This document shows positions 39,044 through 48,313 of a stretch of 64,000 nt of DNA, piece after piece. Both the position numbers and the translations under genes were made by a program. The stretch spans positions 310,001 to 374,000 of the forward strand of contig NZ_JASZYF010000002.1 of assembly GCF_030317115.1 (NCBI RefSeq), in the 5' to 3' direction. The DNA is from Variovorax gracilis (GTDB taxonomy: Bacteria; Pseudomonadota; Gammaproteobacteria; Burkholderiales; Burkholderiaceae_C). The stretch's first letter is position 1; every line of letters starts with the position of its first letter. A model generated the notes under the pieces. It did not search any database. It was not told where the DNA came from and worked only from the letters and a program-made list of their open reading frames with translations.

Positions 39044-39816
39044 GCCTTTCGCTGCGCCACGATGAACATGCGAGGGAACGCCAGCAGCAGGCGGCCGTCG
39101 CTGCGCGGCGGATAGGCTGTCGCGATGCGCCGTTCGTACTCGGCCAGGTAGCTGCCGCGCAATTCAGGCGTCAGACGGTCGACGAAGGGCTTGAGCCCGG
39201 TACCGCTCACCCATTCGACGATCGCAGCTGCCGAGGCCATCGGATGCTGGTACGCGGTGCGCCAGACATCGACCTTCGCAGCATCGGCGGCGAGCAGGTC
39301 GTAGTAGCCGTCGATCGACAGGAGTTTCGTGCGCAGCTTGTCGGCGTTGCCGATGGCCTGCGCCCAGGGCGCCTCGGCCGCGACCTCGCGCATGATCCGA
39401 TGCGTGGGTTCCTCGCGGTTGTCGGGCATCTGGATGGCCAGGACGCCGCCCGGCGCCAGCGCAGCAAAGAGCCGTGGAATCAGCGTTTCGTGGTCAGGCA
39501 CCCACTGGAGGGCTGCATTCGCGTAGATGAGATCGGGTGGCAGCCCGGGCTGCCACGTGGCGATGTCGCCGAATTCGAAGCGGGCTTGCGGCAGGCGTTC
39601 CCGCGCGCTCGCCAGCATGGCCTCGGAGTTGTCGATGCCGACAACGGCAGCGCCGGCGAACCGCTGCACGAGAAGCTCGGTGGAATTGCCCGGCCCGCAA
39701 CCGAGATCGACCACTTGGGCCGCTCCGGTCAGCGGGACGCGCGCCAGCAGTTCCGCTGCCGGGCGCGTGCGCTCGTCTTCGTAGCGACGATAGAGCGCGG
39801 GGTTCCAGTCGAGCAT
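39040..39816 (-). CDS. tam: Trans-aconitate 2-methyltransferase
   Basis: 258 residues with SAM-binding motif I VVDLGCGPGNSTELLVQRF, the acidic loop VVGIDNSEAML and DLIYANAALQWVPDHETLIPR, all matching Tam. The enzyme methyl-esterifies trans-aconitate, a side product that inhibits aconitase. Its position between mdh and a CitE-like gene, with acnB in the same run, fits a housekeeping role for the TCA cycle. The N-terminal DWNPALYRRYEDERTRPAAELL is family-typical. Confidence 0.9.
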   Translation of the reverse strand: MLDWNPALYRRYEDERTRPAAELLARVPLTGAAQVVDLGCGPGNSTELLVQRFAGAAVVGIDNSEAMLASARERLPQARFEFGDIATWQPGLPPDLIYANAALQWVPDHETLIPRLFAALAPGGVLAIQMPDNREEPTHRIMREVAAEAPWAQAIGNADKLRTKLLSIDGYYDLLAADAAKVDVWRTAYQHPMASAAAIVEWVSGTGLKPFVDRLTPELRGSYLAEYERRIATAYPPRSDGRLLLAFPRMFIVAQRKA

Positions 39817-39828
39817 TCGGACGTTGCT

Positions 39829-40815
39829 TCAGAGCAGGTGGGCGACGCCAGCTTGCTCGTCTTGAAGTTCCTTGAGCGTCTTGTTGATGCGCTCCTGGCT
39901 GAATTCGTCGATCTCGAGGCCTTCGACCAGCTTGTACTCGCCGTTCTCGGTGGTGACGGGGAAGCCGAAGATCACATCCTTCGGAATGCCGTACTGGCCG
40001 TCCGACGGGATGCCCATCGTGACCCACTTGCCGTTGGAGCCCAGGGCCCAGTCGCGCATGTGGTCGATGGCAGCGTTGGCAGCCGAGGCGGCCGACGACA
40101 GGCCACGGGCCTCGATGATCGCGGCGCCGCGCTTGCCGACGGTCGGCAGGAACACGTCGGCGTTCCAGACCTGGTCATTGATGAGGTCCTTGACGCCCTT
40201 GCCGCCGACGGTGGCAAAGCGGTAGTCGGCGTACATCGTGGGCGAGTGGTTGCCCCAGACGGTGAGCTTCTCGATGTCGCCCACTGCCGTGCCGGTCTTG
40301 GCGGCGATCTGGCTGGCAGCGCGGTTGTGGTCCAGGCGCAGCATGGCGGTGAAGTTCTTGCGCGGCAGGCTCGGTGCGCTCTTCATCGCGATGTAAGCAT
40401 TGGTGTTGGCGGGGTTGCCGACCACCAGCACCTTGACGTTGCGGCTCGCCACCTGGTCGAGGGCCTTGCCTTGCGCCGTGAAGATCTGGGCGTTGGCAGC
40501 CAGCAGGTCGGCACGTTCCATGCCGGGGCCGCGTGGACGGGCACCGACCAGCAGCGCGTAGTCGGCGTCCTTGAACGCAACCAGCGGGTCGCCTGTCGGG
40601 ATCACGCCGGCGAGCAGCGGGAAAGCGCAGTCCTCGAGTTCCATGATCACGCCCTTGAGCGCCTTCTGGGCCTTTTCGTCGGGGATCTCGAGCAGTTGCA
40701 GGATGACCGGCTGGTCCTTGCCGAGCATTTCGCCGGAGGCGATGCGGAACAGCAGGGCGTAACCGATTTGGCCAGCGGCACCGGTGACGGCAACGCGAAC
40801 AGGCTTTTTGCTCAT
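39829..40815 (-). CDS. mdh: Malate dehydrogenase
   Basis: 328 residues. NAD-binding loop [20 protein letters not shown], the [23 protein letters not shown] stretch with substrate arginines and the catalytic His in [15 protein letters not shown] are present. It oxidises malate to oxaloacetate. It is first in the minus-strand run mdh-tam-citE-like-hypothetical-acnB. A palindromic operator candidate sits in the 184-bp gap to the divergent GntR gene. Confidence 0.97.
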   Translation of the reverse strand: MSKKPVRVAVTGAAGQIGYALLFRIASGEMLGKDQPVILQLLEIPDEKAQKALKGVIMELEDCAFPLLAGVIPTGDPLVAFKDADYALLVGARPRGPGMERADLLAANAQIFTAQGKALDQVASRNVKVLVVGNPANTNAYIAMKSAPSLPRKNFTAMLRLDHNRAASQIAAKTGTAVGDIEKLTVWGNHSPTMYADYRFATVGGKGVKDLINDQVWNADVFLPTVGKRGAAIIEARGLSSAASAANAAIDHMRDWALGSNGKWVTMGIPSDGQYGIPKDVIFGFPVTTENGEYKLVEGLEIDEFSQERINKTLKELQDEQAGVAHLL

Positions 40816-40946
40816 GGGAAAACTCCAGGAAATGATGAAAACGGTGCACGGCCGCGGAGCGCGGCCACGAGGTCGGCCAGGACGATGACGCCCCAGGCTT
40901 CAGGCCGTCTTTGATTTTATGCCGATTTGAGCTTTCGATGGCGCGT

Positions 40947-40966
40947 GTCTTATGTCTTATATAAGA
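40947..40966. promoter_or_regulatory. Palindromic operator candidate between mdh and the GntR gene
   Basis: A perfect 12-bp palindrome TCTTATATAAGA (40955-40966) is preceded by a tandem copy of its half-site, giving GTCTTAT GTCTTAT in direct order (40947-40960). It is in the divergent promoter region and fits the AT-rich palindromes bound by GntR-family proteins; the adjacent GntR gene is the natural candidate. Confidence 0.6.
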
Positions 40967-40999
40967 TGTGGGCCCTGAAGGCACCTTCGCGGTGCACAG

Positions 41000-41770
41000 A
41001 TGGACCCCATGACCACCTCCCCCACCGCCACTGCGGAGCTCTCGACACCGTCGTTCAGTCCGCTCTACCAGCAGATCAAGTCATTGATCCTGCAGAGCCT
41101 GCATGCCGGCGAATGGAAGCCGGGAGAACCGATCCCGAGCGAAATCGAGCTCGCCGCGCGCTTCCGCGTGAGCCAGGGCACCGTGCGCAAGGCCATCGAC
41201 GAACTCGCCGCAGAAAACCTGGTGGTGCGGCGTCAGGGCAAGGGCACTTTCGTTGCGACCCACGCCGAGCAGCACGTGCAGTACCGCTTCCTGAAGCTGG
41301 TGCCCGACAGCGGCGACGTCGACACCGAAGGCCCCGCCGAGCGCGAGATCGTCGACTGCCGCCGCCAGCGCGCCGCGGCCGACGTGGCGCGCGCATTGTC
41401 GCTGCGCACCGGCGACCCGGTGCTGCAGGTGCGACGCGTGCTGGCCTACCGCGGCACGCCGACCATCCTGGAAGACCTGTGGCTGCCCGGCGCCCCCTTC
41501 AAAGGGCTCACCGCCGAGCGCCTGACCGCGTGGCATGGGCCGATGTATTCGCTGTTCGAAACCGAATTCGGCGTGCGCATGGTGCGCGCCGAAGAAAAGA
41601 TACGCGCGGTGCTGCCGGATGCAGCGCAGGCCGCGCTGCTCGCCGTCACCACCGCGACACCCTTGCTGAGCGTCGAAAGAGTCGCCCACACGTACCACGA
41701 CACCCCGATGGAACTGCGCCGTGGCCTCTATCGCACGGACACGCACCACTATCGCAATGAGTTGGGATGA
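41000..41770 (+). CDS. GntR-family (HutC/UTRA type) transcriptional regulator
   Basis: 256 residues. A winged HTH at about residues 22-85 (PLYQQIKSLILQSLHAGEWKPG, IPSEIELAARFRVSQGTVRK, LVVRRQGKGTFVA) is followed by a UTRA effector domain (VLQVRRVLAYRGTPTILEDLWLPG, FGVRMVRAEEKIRAVLP, ELRRGLYRTDTHHYRNEL). It sits divergent to mdh and upstream of sdhCDAB-gltA, so it is likely to sense a TCA-cycle or propionate-related metabolite and control these genes; that is inference. ATG 41000 is taken; ATG 41009 is possible. Confidence 0.88.
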   Translation: MDPMTTSPTATAELSTPSFSPLYQQIKSLILQSLHAGEWKPGEPIPSEIELAARFRVSQGTVRKAIDELAAENLVVRRQGKGTFVATHAEQHVQYRFLKLVPDSGDVDTEGPAEREIVDCRRQRAAADVARALSLRTGDPVLQVRRVLAYRGTPTILEDLWLPGAPFKGLTAERLTAWHGPMYSLFETEFGVRMVRAEEKIRAVLPDAAQAALLAVTTATPLLSVERVAHTYHDTPMELRRGLYRTDTHHYRNELG

Positions 41771-41905
41771 GCGCGCAGCATCCGACCGCCCCAGTGCGAT
41801 GACCGGGCAACTTGAGCAGCGCCATGGTGCGTTGCAATAGAATTTTGAGTTGTTTGCATTTTTGCTACAGATCAAGCCGCCCCTCGAAAAATACCGAAAG
41901 CCCCC
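41771..41905 (+). promoter_or_regulatory. AT-rich leader of the sdh operon
   Basis: The 135-bp gap is AT-rich in the middle (TTGCAATAGAATTTTGAGTT near 41833-41852) and probably carries the sdhCDAB-sdhE-gltA promoter. I cannot fix -35 and -10 with confidence. No copy of the TCTTATATAAGA palindrome is here. Confidence 0.4.
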
Positions 41906-42352
41906 ATGACAGAGCTGGCCACACCTCCCCGACCGCCACGGCGCGAGTTCCGCAACATCAACGCCATCACCGACCTGACCACCTACCGGCTCCCGCCGGC
42001 CGGCATCGTGTCGATCCTGCACCGCGTGAGCGGCGCGCTGATGTTCCTGCTGCTGCCGTTCATCATCTGGATGTTCGACACCTCCGTGTCATCCGAGTAC
42101 TCGTTCGCCCGCTTCAAGGCCGCCTTCAACAGCGGCCTTGGTTTCGTTCCGGGCTGGTTCGTCAAGCTGGTCGCACTGGCGTTGATCTGGGCCTACCTCC
42201 ATCACATCATCGCCGGCCTGCGCCACTTGTGGATGGATGTGAGCCACGCCGCGGTGAGCAAGGAGTTCGGCCGCAGTTCGGCCCTCGCCACGCTGGCCAT
42301 CAGCATCGTGCTGACCATTGCCCTCGGCGCCAAGCTGTTCGGCCTGTACTGA
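41906..42352 (+). CDS. sdhC: Succinate dehydrogenase cytochrome b556 subunit
   Basis: 148 residues with three membrane helices (about 34-58, 84-108 and 124-145). Characteristic are LPPAGIVSILHRVSGALMFLLLP (helix I with the conserved HRxSG) and LHHIIAGLRHLWMDV, the heme-ligand His region. It anchors SdhAB in the inner membrane and binds heme b and ubiquinone. First gene of sdhCDAB. Confidence 0.95.
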   Translation: MTELATPPRPPRREFRNINAITDLTTYRLPPAGIVSILHRVSGALMFLLLPFIIWMFDTSVSSEYSFARFKAAFNSGLGFVPGWFVKLVALALIWAYLHHIIAGLRHLWMDVSHAAVSKEFGRSSALATLAISIVLTIALGAKLFGLY

Positions 42353-42365
42353 GAAGGAGCATCCC

Positions 42366-42731
42366 ATGTCTGTGAATTACGGCTCCAAGCGCACCGTCGT
42401 CGGCGCGCACTACGGCTTGCGCGACTGGCTCAGCCAGCGCATTACCGGCGCATTGATGGCGCTTTTTACCGTGATCCTGCTCGCGCAGGTGATCTTCACG
42501 CGCGGTCCGGTCGGCTATGACGCATGGGCCGGCATCTTTGCCTCGCAATGGATGAAGGTCCTCACCTTCGTGGTCATCGCCTCGTTGCTGTACCACGTCT
42601 GGGTCGGCATGCGCGACATCTGGATGGACTACGTCCAGCCGGTCGGCATCCGCCTCGTGTGCCAAGTTTTCACGATCGTCTGGCTTGTAGCGTGCGCGGG
42701 TTGGGCCATTCAAGTGCTCTGGAGAATCTGA
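42366..42731 (+). CDS. sdhD: Succinate dehydrogenase hydrophobic membrane anchor subunit
   Basis: 121 residues with three hydrophobic helices (about 22-44, 60-85 and 92-117). AHYGLRDWLSQRITGALMALFTV and LYHVWVGMRDIWMDYV, with the heme-ligand His and the Tyr/Asp of the quinone pocket, are typical. The ATG at 42366 follows GAGAAGGAG; it lies 13 bp after sdhC and 4 bp before sdhA. Confidence 0.93.
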   Translation: MSVNYGSKRTVVGAHYGLRDWLSQRITGALMALFTVILLAQVIFTRGPVGYDAWAGIFASQWMKVLTFVVIASLLYHVWVGMRDIWMDYVQPVGIRLVCQVFTIVWLVACAGWAIQVLWRI

Positions 42732-42735
42732 CCCC

Positions 42736-44544
42736 ATGACCTACACCAAAGAACAAATCACCAAGCGAAAGTTCGACGTCGTCATCGTCGGCGCTGGCGG
42801 CTCCGGCATGCGTGCCTCGCTGCAACTCGCACGCGCGGGACTGAACGTGGCCGTGCTGTCCAAAGTGTTCCCGACGCGTTCGCACACGGTCGCTGCCCAG
42901 GGCGGCGTCGGCGCATCGCTCGGCAACATGAGCGAGGACAACTGGCACTACCACTTCTACGACACGATCAAGGGCTCCGACTGGCTCGGCGACCAGGACG
43001 CGATCGAGTTCATGTGCCGGGAAGCACCGAAGGTCGTGTACGAGCTCGAACACTTCGGCATGCCCTTTGACCGCAATCCGGACGGCACCATCTACCAGCG
43101 GCCCTTCGGCGGCCACACGGCCAACTACGGTGAAAAGCCCGTCCAGCGCGCCTGCGCGGCGGCCGACCGCACCGGCCACGCGATGCTGCACACGCTCTAT
43201 CAGAAGAACGTCGAAGCCCGCACGCAGTTCTTCGTCGAATGGATGGCCCTGGACCTGATCCGCGACGCCGAAGGCGACGTGGTCGGCGTGACCGCGCTCG
43301 AAATGGAAACCGGCGACCTGCACATCCTGCAGGCCAAGACCGTGCTGCTGGCCACCGGCGGCGCAGGCCGCATCTTCGCTGCGTCGACCAACGCCTTCAT
43401 CAACACCGGCGACGGCCTCGGCATGGCCGCACGCTCAGGCATTCCGCTGCAGGACATGGAGTTCTGGCAATTCCACCCGACCGGCGTGGCCGGCGCCGGC
43501 GTGCTGCTGACCGAAGGCTGCCGTGGCGAAGGTGCGATCCTGCTGAACAGCAACGGCGAGCGCTTCATGGAACGCTACGCGCCCACGCTGAAGGACCTCG
43601 CACCGCGCGACTTCGTCTCGCGGTCGATGGACCAGGAAATCAAAGAGGGCCGCGGTTGCGGTCCGAACAAGGACTACGTGCTGCTCAAGCTGGACCATCT
43701 CGGTGCCGAGACGATCCACAAGCGCCTGCCTTCGGTGTACGAGATCGGCGTCAACTTCGCCAACGTCGACATCACGAAGGAACCGATCCCGGTCGTGCCC
43801 ACCATCCACTACCAGATGGGCGGCATCCCCACCAACATCAACGGCCAGGTCGTGATCCAGAAGGGCGAGGACAACAGCGCCGTCGTCAATGGCCTCTACG
43901 CCGTCGGCGAATGCTCCTGCGTGAGCGTGCACGGCGCCAACCGCCTGGGCACGAACTCGCTACTCGACCTGCTGGTATTCGGCCGCGCGGCCGGCAACCA
44001 CATCGTCGAGTTCAACGACAAGCTCAAGGAACACAAGGATCTGCCGGCCGATGCGGCCGACCGCACGCTGGAGCGCCTCAACCAGCTCGAACGCTCCACC
44101 AGCGGCGAATACGCGCAGGACGTGGCCAACGAGATCCGCGCGGTCATGCAGCAGCACGCCGCCGTGTTCCGCAAGCAGGCATCGATGGACGAAGGCGTGC
44201 AGAAGATTGCCGCGGTGCGCGAGCGCGTTGCAGCCGTCACGCTCAAGGACAAGTCGCGCGTGTTCAACACCGCTCGGATCGAAGCGCTGGAAGTCGACAA
44301 CCTGATCGAAGTGGCGCAAGCCACCATGGTCTCGGCCGCCGCACGCAAGGAATGCCGCGGCGCCCACACGGTGGAAGACTACGAGCGCCCGGCCGACGAC
44401 CCGGTCGCACCGCTGGGCCGCGACGACGCCAACTGGATGAAGCACACGCTCTGGTACAGCCAGGACAACCGCCTCTCGTACAAGCCCGTCAAGCTGCAGC
44501 CGCTGACCGTCGAGTCCGTGCCGCCCAAGGTCCGCACGTTCTAA
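42736..44544 (+). CDS. sdhA: Succinate dehydrogenase flavoprotein subunit
   Basis: 602 residues. The FAD-binding VVIVGAGGSGMRASLQLARA is followed by RSHTVAAQGGVGASLGN, where the His covalently binds FAD. QFHPTGVAGAGVLLTEGCRGEGAILLN and VHGANRLGTNSLLDLLVFGRAAG are further markers, with the catalytic Arg in the active-site loop. Oxidises succinate to fumarate. FAD loading should need SdhE, encoded just downstream. Confidence 0.97.
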   Translation: MTYTKEQITKRKFDVVIVGAGGSGMRASLQLARAGLNVAVLSKVFPTRSHTVAAQGGVGASLGNMSEDNWHYHFYDTIKGSDWLGDQDAIEFMCREAPKVVYELEHFGMPFDRNPDGTIYQRPFGGHTANYGEKPVQRACAAADRTGHAMLHTLYQKNVEARTQFFVEWMALDLIRDAEGDVVGVTALEMETGDLHILQAKTVLLATGGAGRIFAASTNAFINTGDGLGMAARSGIPLQDMEFWQFHPTGVAGAGVLLTEGCRGEGAILLNSNGERFMERYAPTLKDLAPRDFVSRSMDQEIKEGRGCGPNKDYVLLKLDHLGAETIHKRLPSVYEIGVNFANVDITKEPIPVVPTIHYQMGGIPTNINGQVVIQKGEDNSAVVNGLYAVGECSCVSVHGANRLGTNSLLDLLVFGRAAGNHIVEFNDKLKEHKDLPADAADRTLERLNQLERSTSGEYAQDVANEIRAVMQQHAAVFRKQASMDEGVQKIAAVRERVAAVTLKDKSRVFNTARIEALEVDNLIEVAQATMVSAAARKECRGAHTVEDYERPADDPVAPLGRDDANWMKHTLWYSQDNRLSYKPVKLQPLTVESVPPKVRTF

Positions 44545-44575
44545 GCCCACGAGAAAGCATCACAAGGTCATCACG

Positions 44576-45277
44576 ATGAAGCGCACATTTCAAATCTACC
44601 GCTACGACCCGGACAAGGACGCCAAGCCCTACATGCAGACGGTCGAGATCGAACTCGACGGTCACGAGCGCATGCTGCTCGACGCCCTCATGAAGCTCAA
44701 GGCGCAGGACCCGACGCTGTCCTTCCGCCGCTCGTGCCGCGAAGGCGTCTGCGGCTCGGACGCCATGAACATCAACGGCAAGAACGGTCTGGCCTGCCTG
44801 ACCAACATGCTGACGCTCAAGGGCACGATCGTGCTGAAGCCCCTGCCCGGCCTGCCGGTGATCCGCGACCTGATCGTGGACATGACGCAGTTCTTCAAGC
44901 AGTACAACTCGATCAAGCCCTACCTGCAGAACGACACGGTGCCGCCCGAGAAGGAGCGCCTGCAGTCGCCTGAGGAGCGCGACGAGCTCAACGGCCTCTA
45001 CGAATGCATCCTGTGCGCGAGCTGCTCGACGAGCTGCCCGAGCTTCTGGTGGAACCCCGACAAGTTCGTCGGCCCGGCTGGCTTGCTGCAAGCCTACCGC
45101 TTCATCGCCGACAGCCGCGACGAAGCGACCGGCGAGCGCCTGGACAACCTTGAAGACCCCTATCGCCTGTTCCGTTGCCACACGATCATGAATTGCGTGG
45201 ACGTGTGCCCCAAGGGCCTGAACCCGACCAAGGCAATCGGCAAGATCAAGGAACTCATGGTGCGCCGCGCCATCTAG
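44576..45277 (+). CDS. sdhB: Succinate dehydrogenase iron-sulfur subunit
   Basis: 233 residues with all three cluster sites: [2Fe-2S] in SCREGVCGSDAMNINGKNGL plus a following Cys, [4Fe-4S] in CILCASCSTSCP and [3Fe-4S] in CHTIMNCVDVCPKGLNP. It passes electrons from SdhA to the membrane quinone. 31 bp after sdhA, 13 bp before sdhE. Confidence 0.97.
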   Translation: MKRTFQIYRYDPDKDAKPYMQTVEIELDGHERMLLDALMKLKAQDPTLSFRRSCREGVCGSDAMNINGKNGLACLTNMLTLKGTIVLKPLPGLPVIRDLIVDMTQFFKQYNSIKPYLQNDTVPPEKERLQSPEERDELNGLYECILCASCSTSCPSFWWNPDKFVGPAGLLQAYRFIADSRDEATGERLDNLEDPYRLFRCHTIMNCVDVCPKGLNPTKAIGKIKELMVRRAI

Positions 45278-45290
45278 TGAGTTGAATCCC

Positions 45291-45593
45291 ATGCAAGCCA
45301 CCGACGACTTCGACCAGCCGATCAGCGAACGCGCGCTGAGCAAGCTGAAATGGCGTTGCCGGCGCGGCCTGCTCGAAAACGACCTGTTCATTGCGCGCTT
45401 CTTCGAACGGCATGAGGCAAACCTGACCCGCGGGCAGGCGCAGGCACTGGAGACATTGATGGACCTGTCGGACAACGATCTGCTCGACCTTCTGCTTCGG
45501 CGAAAGGAGCCTGAGCCCGCATGGGCCGGGGCCGGGGTGGTCGAACTGTTGCAGCTGATGCGCACCGACGGCGCGCAATCCTTATCTTCCTGA
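45291..45593 (+). CDS. sdhE: FAD assembly factor SdhE
   Basis: A 100-residue helical protein with the DUF339/SdhE motif KLKWRCRRGLLENDLFIARFF, where the RGxxE core binds SdhA for covalent flavinylation. The following DLSDNDLLDLLLRRKEPEP is also family-typical. The ATG at 45291 is taken rather than a TTG at 45282. Placement between sdhB and gltA is common in Burkholderiales. Confidence 0.9.
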   Translation: MQATDDFDQPISERALSKLKWRCRRGLLENDLFIARFFERHEANLTRGQAQALETLMDLSDNDLLDLLLRRKEPEPAWAGAGVVELLQLMRTDGAQSLSS

Positions 45594-45618
45594 ACAATCC
45601 CTTTGAAAGACACTCGAA

Positions 45619-46929
<1,311 letters not shown>

Positions 46930-46953
46930 ACCTCCGTTCGGCGCTCAACCAGG

Positions 46954-46978
46954 AAAGCTGCCTTCGGGCAGCTTTTTT
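46954..46978 (+). terminator. Rho-independent terminator of the sdh-gltA operon
   Basis: AAAGCTGCC TTCG GGCAGCTTTTTT: a stem with a UUCG-type loop and a six-T run, 25 bp after gltA. Confidence 0.9.
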
Positions 46979-47078
46979 GCGTTTTGGCTGACAAAGGCAG
47001 TCAGGTCGGCGCGATAAGTTTCATCGGGGGGAATGAATCCATTCGCCTTTTCGCCAATTTGAACGAAGGAGTTCCATC

Positions 47079-47219
47079 ATGAAGAAGCTTGCAGCGTTGA
47101 TCACTGTCGCCTTTGCTTTCGCCGTTCCGCTGGCTGGTTGCAACACCGTCAAGGGTGCCGGCCAGGACATCCAGAAGGGCGGCGAAAAGATGGAGGATGC
47201 GGCGAAGAAGAAGCAATAA
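47079..47219 (+). CDS. Entericidin A/B-family small lipoprotein
   Basis: 46 residues: a signal peptide with lipobox LAGC (MKKLAALITVAFAFAVPLAGC, cleavage before Cys21), then NTVKGAGQDIQKGGEKMEDA and a Lys tail. This is the entericidin pattern: short, amphipathic membrane lipoproteins of unknown exact role, sometimes toxin/antidote pairs, often stationary-phase induced. The GAAGGAG ribosome site is 8 nt before ATG. It stands alone after the gltA terminator and before a LysR gene. It is too short for a length-filtered ORF scan. Confidence 0.85.
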   Translation: MKKLAALITVAFAFAVPLAGCNTVKGAGQDIQKGGEKMEDAAKKKQ

Positions 47220-47225
47220 CGTCCC

Positions 47226-47244
47226 TGGGGCGCTCATCGCCCCA
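47226..47244 (+). terminator. Hairpin after the entericidin-like gene, possible terminator
   Basis: TGGGGCG CTCAT CGCCCCA: a perfect 7-bp stem 7 bp after the stop codon. There is no T run, so Rho-independent termination is doubtful. Confidence 0.35.
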
Positions 47245-47253
47245 CGGCAATGA

Positions 47254-47276
47254 AGTCATCGCGCATCGCGATGACT
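47254..47276. repeat. Perfect 10-bp inverted repeat
   Basis: AGTCATCGCG CAT CGCGATGACT. The stem is perfect with a 3-nt spacer. It lies between the entericidin-like gene and the LysR gene and could be a LysR-type or dimeric-regulator operator or an RNA hairpin. Confidence 0.6.
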
Positions 47277-47298
47277 CTCGCCTCAAAACGGAGAGAAA

Positions 47299-47339
47299 AT
47301 ACGGGCCTCCATCTCAGAACGAGATGCCAAAGCCCGTAT
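47299..47339 (+). promoter_or_regulatory. Long hairpin that includes the LysR start codon
   Basis: ATACGGGC (47299-47306) pairs with GCCCGTAT (47332-47339), and the inner CATCTC (47310-47315) with GAGATG (47321-47326). The A and U of the LysR start codon at 47338 are in the outer stem, so translation could be controlled by folding, or the sequence could be an operator. Confidence 0.5.
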
Positions 47340-48282
47340 GACCTCCTCCGAACGCAGCTTCGCCCGACGCATCGACCTGACGTCCTTGCAACTGTTCGTG
47401 GCTGTCTGCGAACTGGGCAGCATCGGCCGCGCAGCAGAACGTGAGTTCATCGCGGCCTCGGCCATCAGCAAGCGCTTGTCGGACCTCGAAGCGACGCTCG
47501 GTACCCCTCTTCTCTATCGCCATGCACGCGGCGTCGATCTCACGCCCGCAGGCGAAAGCCTGCTTCACCATGCCCGGTCCGTGCTCTACAGCCTCGAGAA
47601 GATGCAGGGCGAACTCAGCGAATACGCCGACGGCGTGCGGGGCCATGTGCGAGTGCACGCCAACATCTCGGCGATCGTGCAGTTCCTGCCCGAAGACCTC
47701 GGCGCCTTCACGCGCGAGCATGACGCGATCAAGATCGACCTCGAGGAACACCTCAGCAGTGAAGTCGTGCGCGCTGTGCACGAGGGAGCGGCCGATCTCG
47801 GCATCTGCCATCTGCCCGAAGGCGCGAGCGAACTGCAAAGCCTGCCCTACCGCGAAGATGCATTGGTGCTGATCGTCCCGACGGGCCATCCGCTGGCAGG
47901 ACACCGGGCGATCGATTTCGCGGACTCGCTCGACTTCGACCACGTCGGCTTGCACACCAACAGCTCGATCTATGTCGCCATGCACCAGGCTGCGCTGGCG
48001 GCGAATCGCACGATCCGGCTGCGGATTCACGTCACCGGCCTCGACGCCATGTGCCGCATGATCGAAAACGGCCTCGGCGTGGGCGTGATGCCGCGACGGG
48101 CCTTCGAACTGATGCGCGGCGGCATTGGGCGCAGCCTCCAGAGCGTGGCGCTGAACGATCCCTGGGCGGCGCGCGAGATCCGGCTGATCGCGCGGGACTT
48201 CTCGACGCTCCCGGTCGCGGCGCGCATGCTCGTCAAGCACCTGCACACGCCGGCCGGGGCGCCCGCCCAACTCGCCGCATAA
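47338..48282 (+). CDS. LysR-family transcriptional regulator
   Basis: 314 residues: an N-terminal winged HTH (about residues 12-72: [45 protein letters not shown]) and a LysR substrate-binding domain ([46 protein letters not shown]). It precedes leuCDB by 31 bp on the same strand, an arrangement seen in Burkholderiales, so leucine-pathway control is possible but unproven. There is no usable alternative start, so translation begins inside the hairpin at 47299-47339. Confidence 0.88.
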   Translation: MTSSERSFARRIDLTSLQLFVAVCELGSIGRAAEREFIAASAISKRLSDLEATLGTPLLYRHARGVDLTPAGESLLHHARSVLYSLEKMQGELSEYADGVRGHVRVHANISAIVQFLPEDLGAFTREHDAIKIDLEEHLSSEVVRAVHEGAADLGICHLPEGASELQSLPYREDALVLIVPTGHPLAGHRAIDFADSLDFDHVGLHTNSSIYVAMHQAALAANRTIRLRIHVTGLDAMCRMIENGLGVGVMPRRAFELMRGGIGRSLQSVALNDPWAAREIRLIARDFSTLPVAARMLVKHLHTPAGAPAQLAA

Positions 48283-48313
48283 GACAAGATTTCCCCCCAC
48301 GAAAGAGACCACC

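Noticed and set aside
48280..48287. ATAAGAC half-site in front of leuC, like that in the mdh/gntR operator
   Set aside because: A single 7-mer without the inverted partner, overlapping the LysR stop codon; likely chance.
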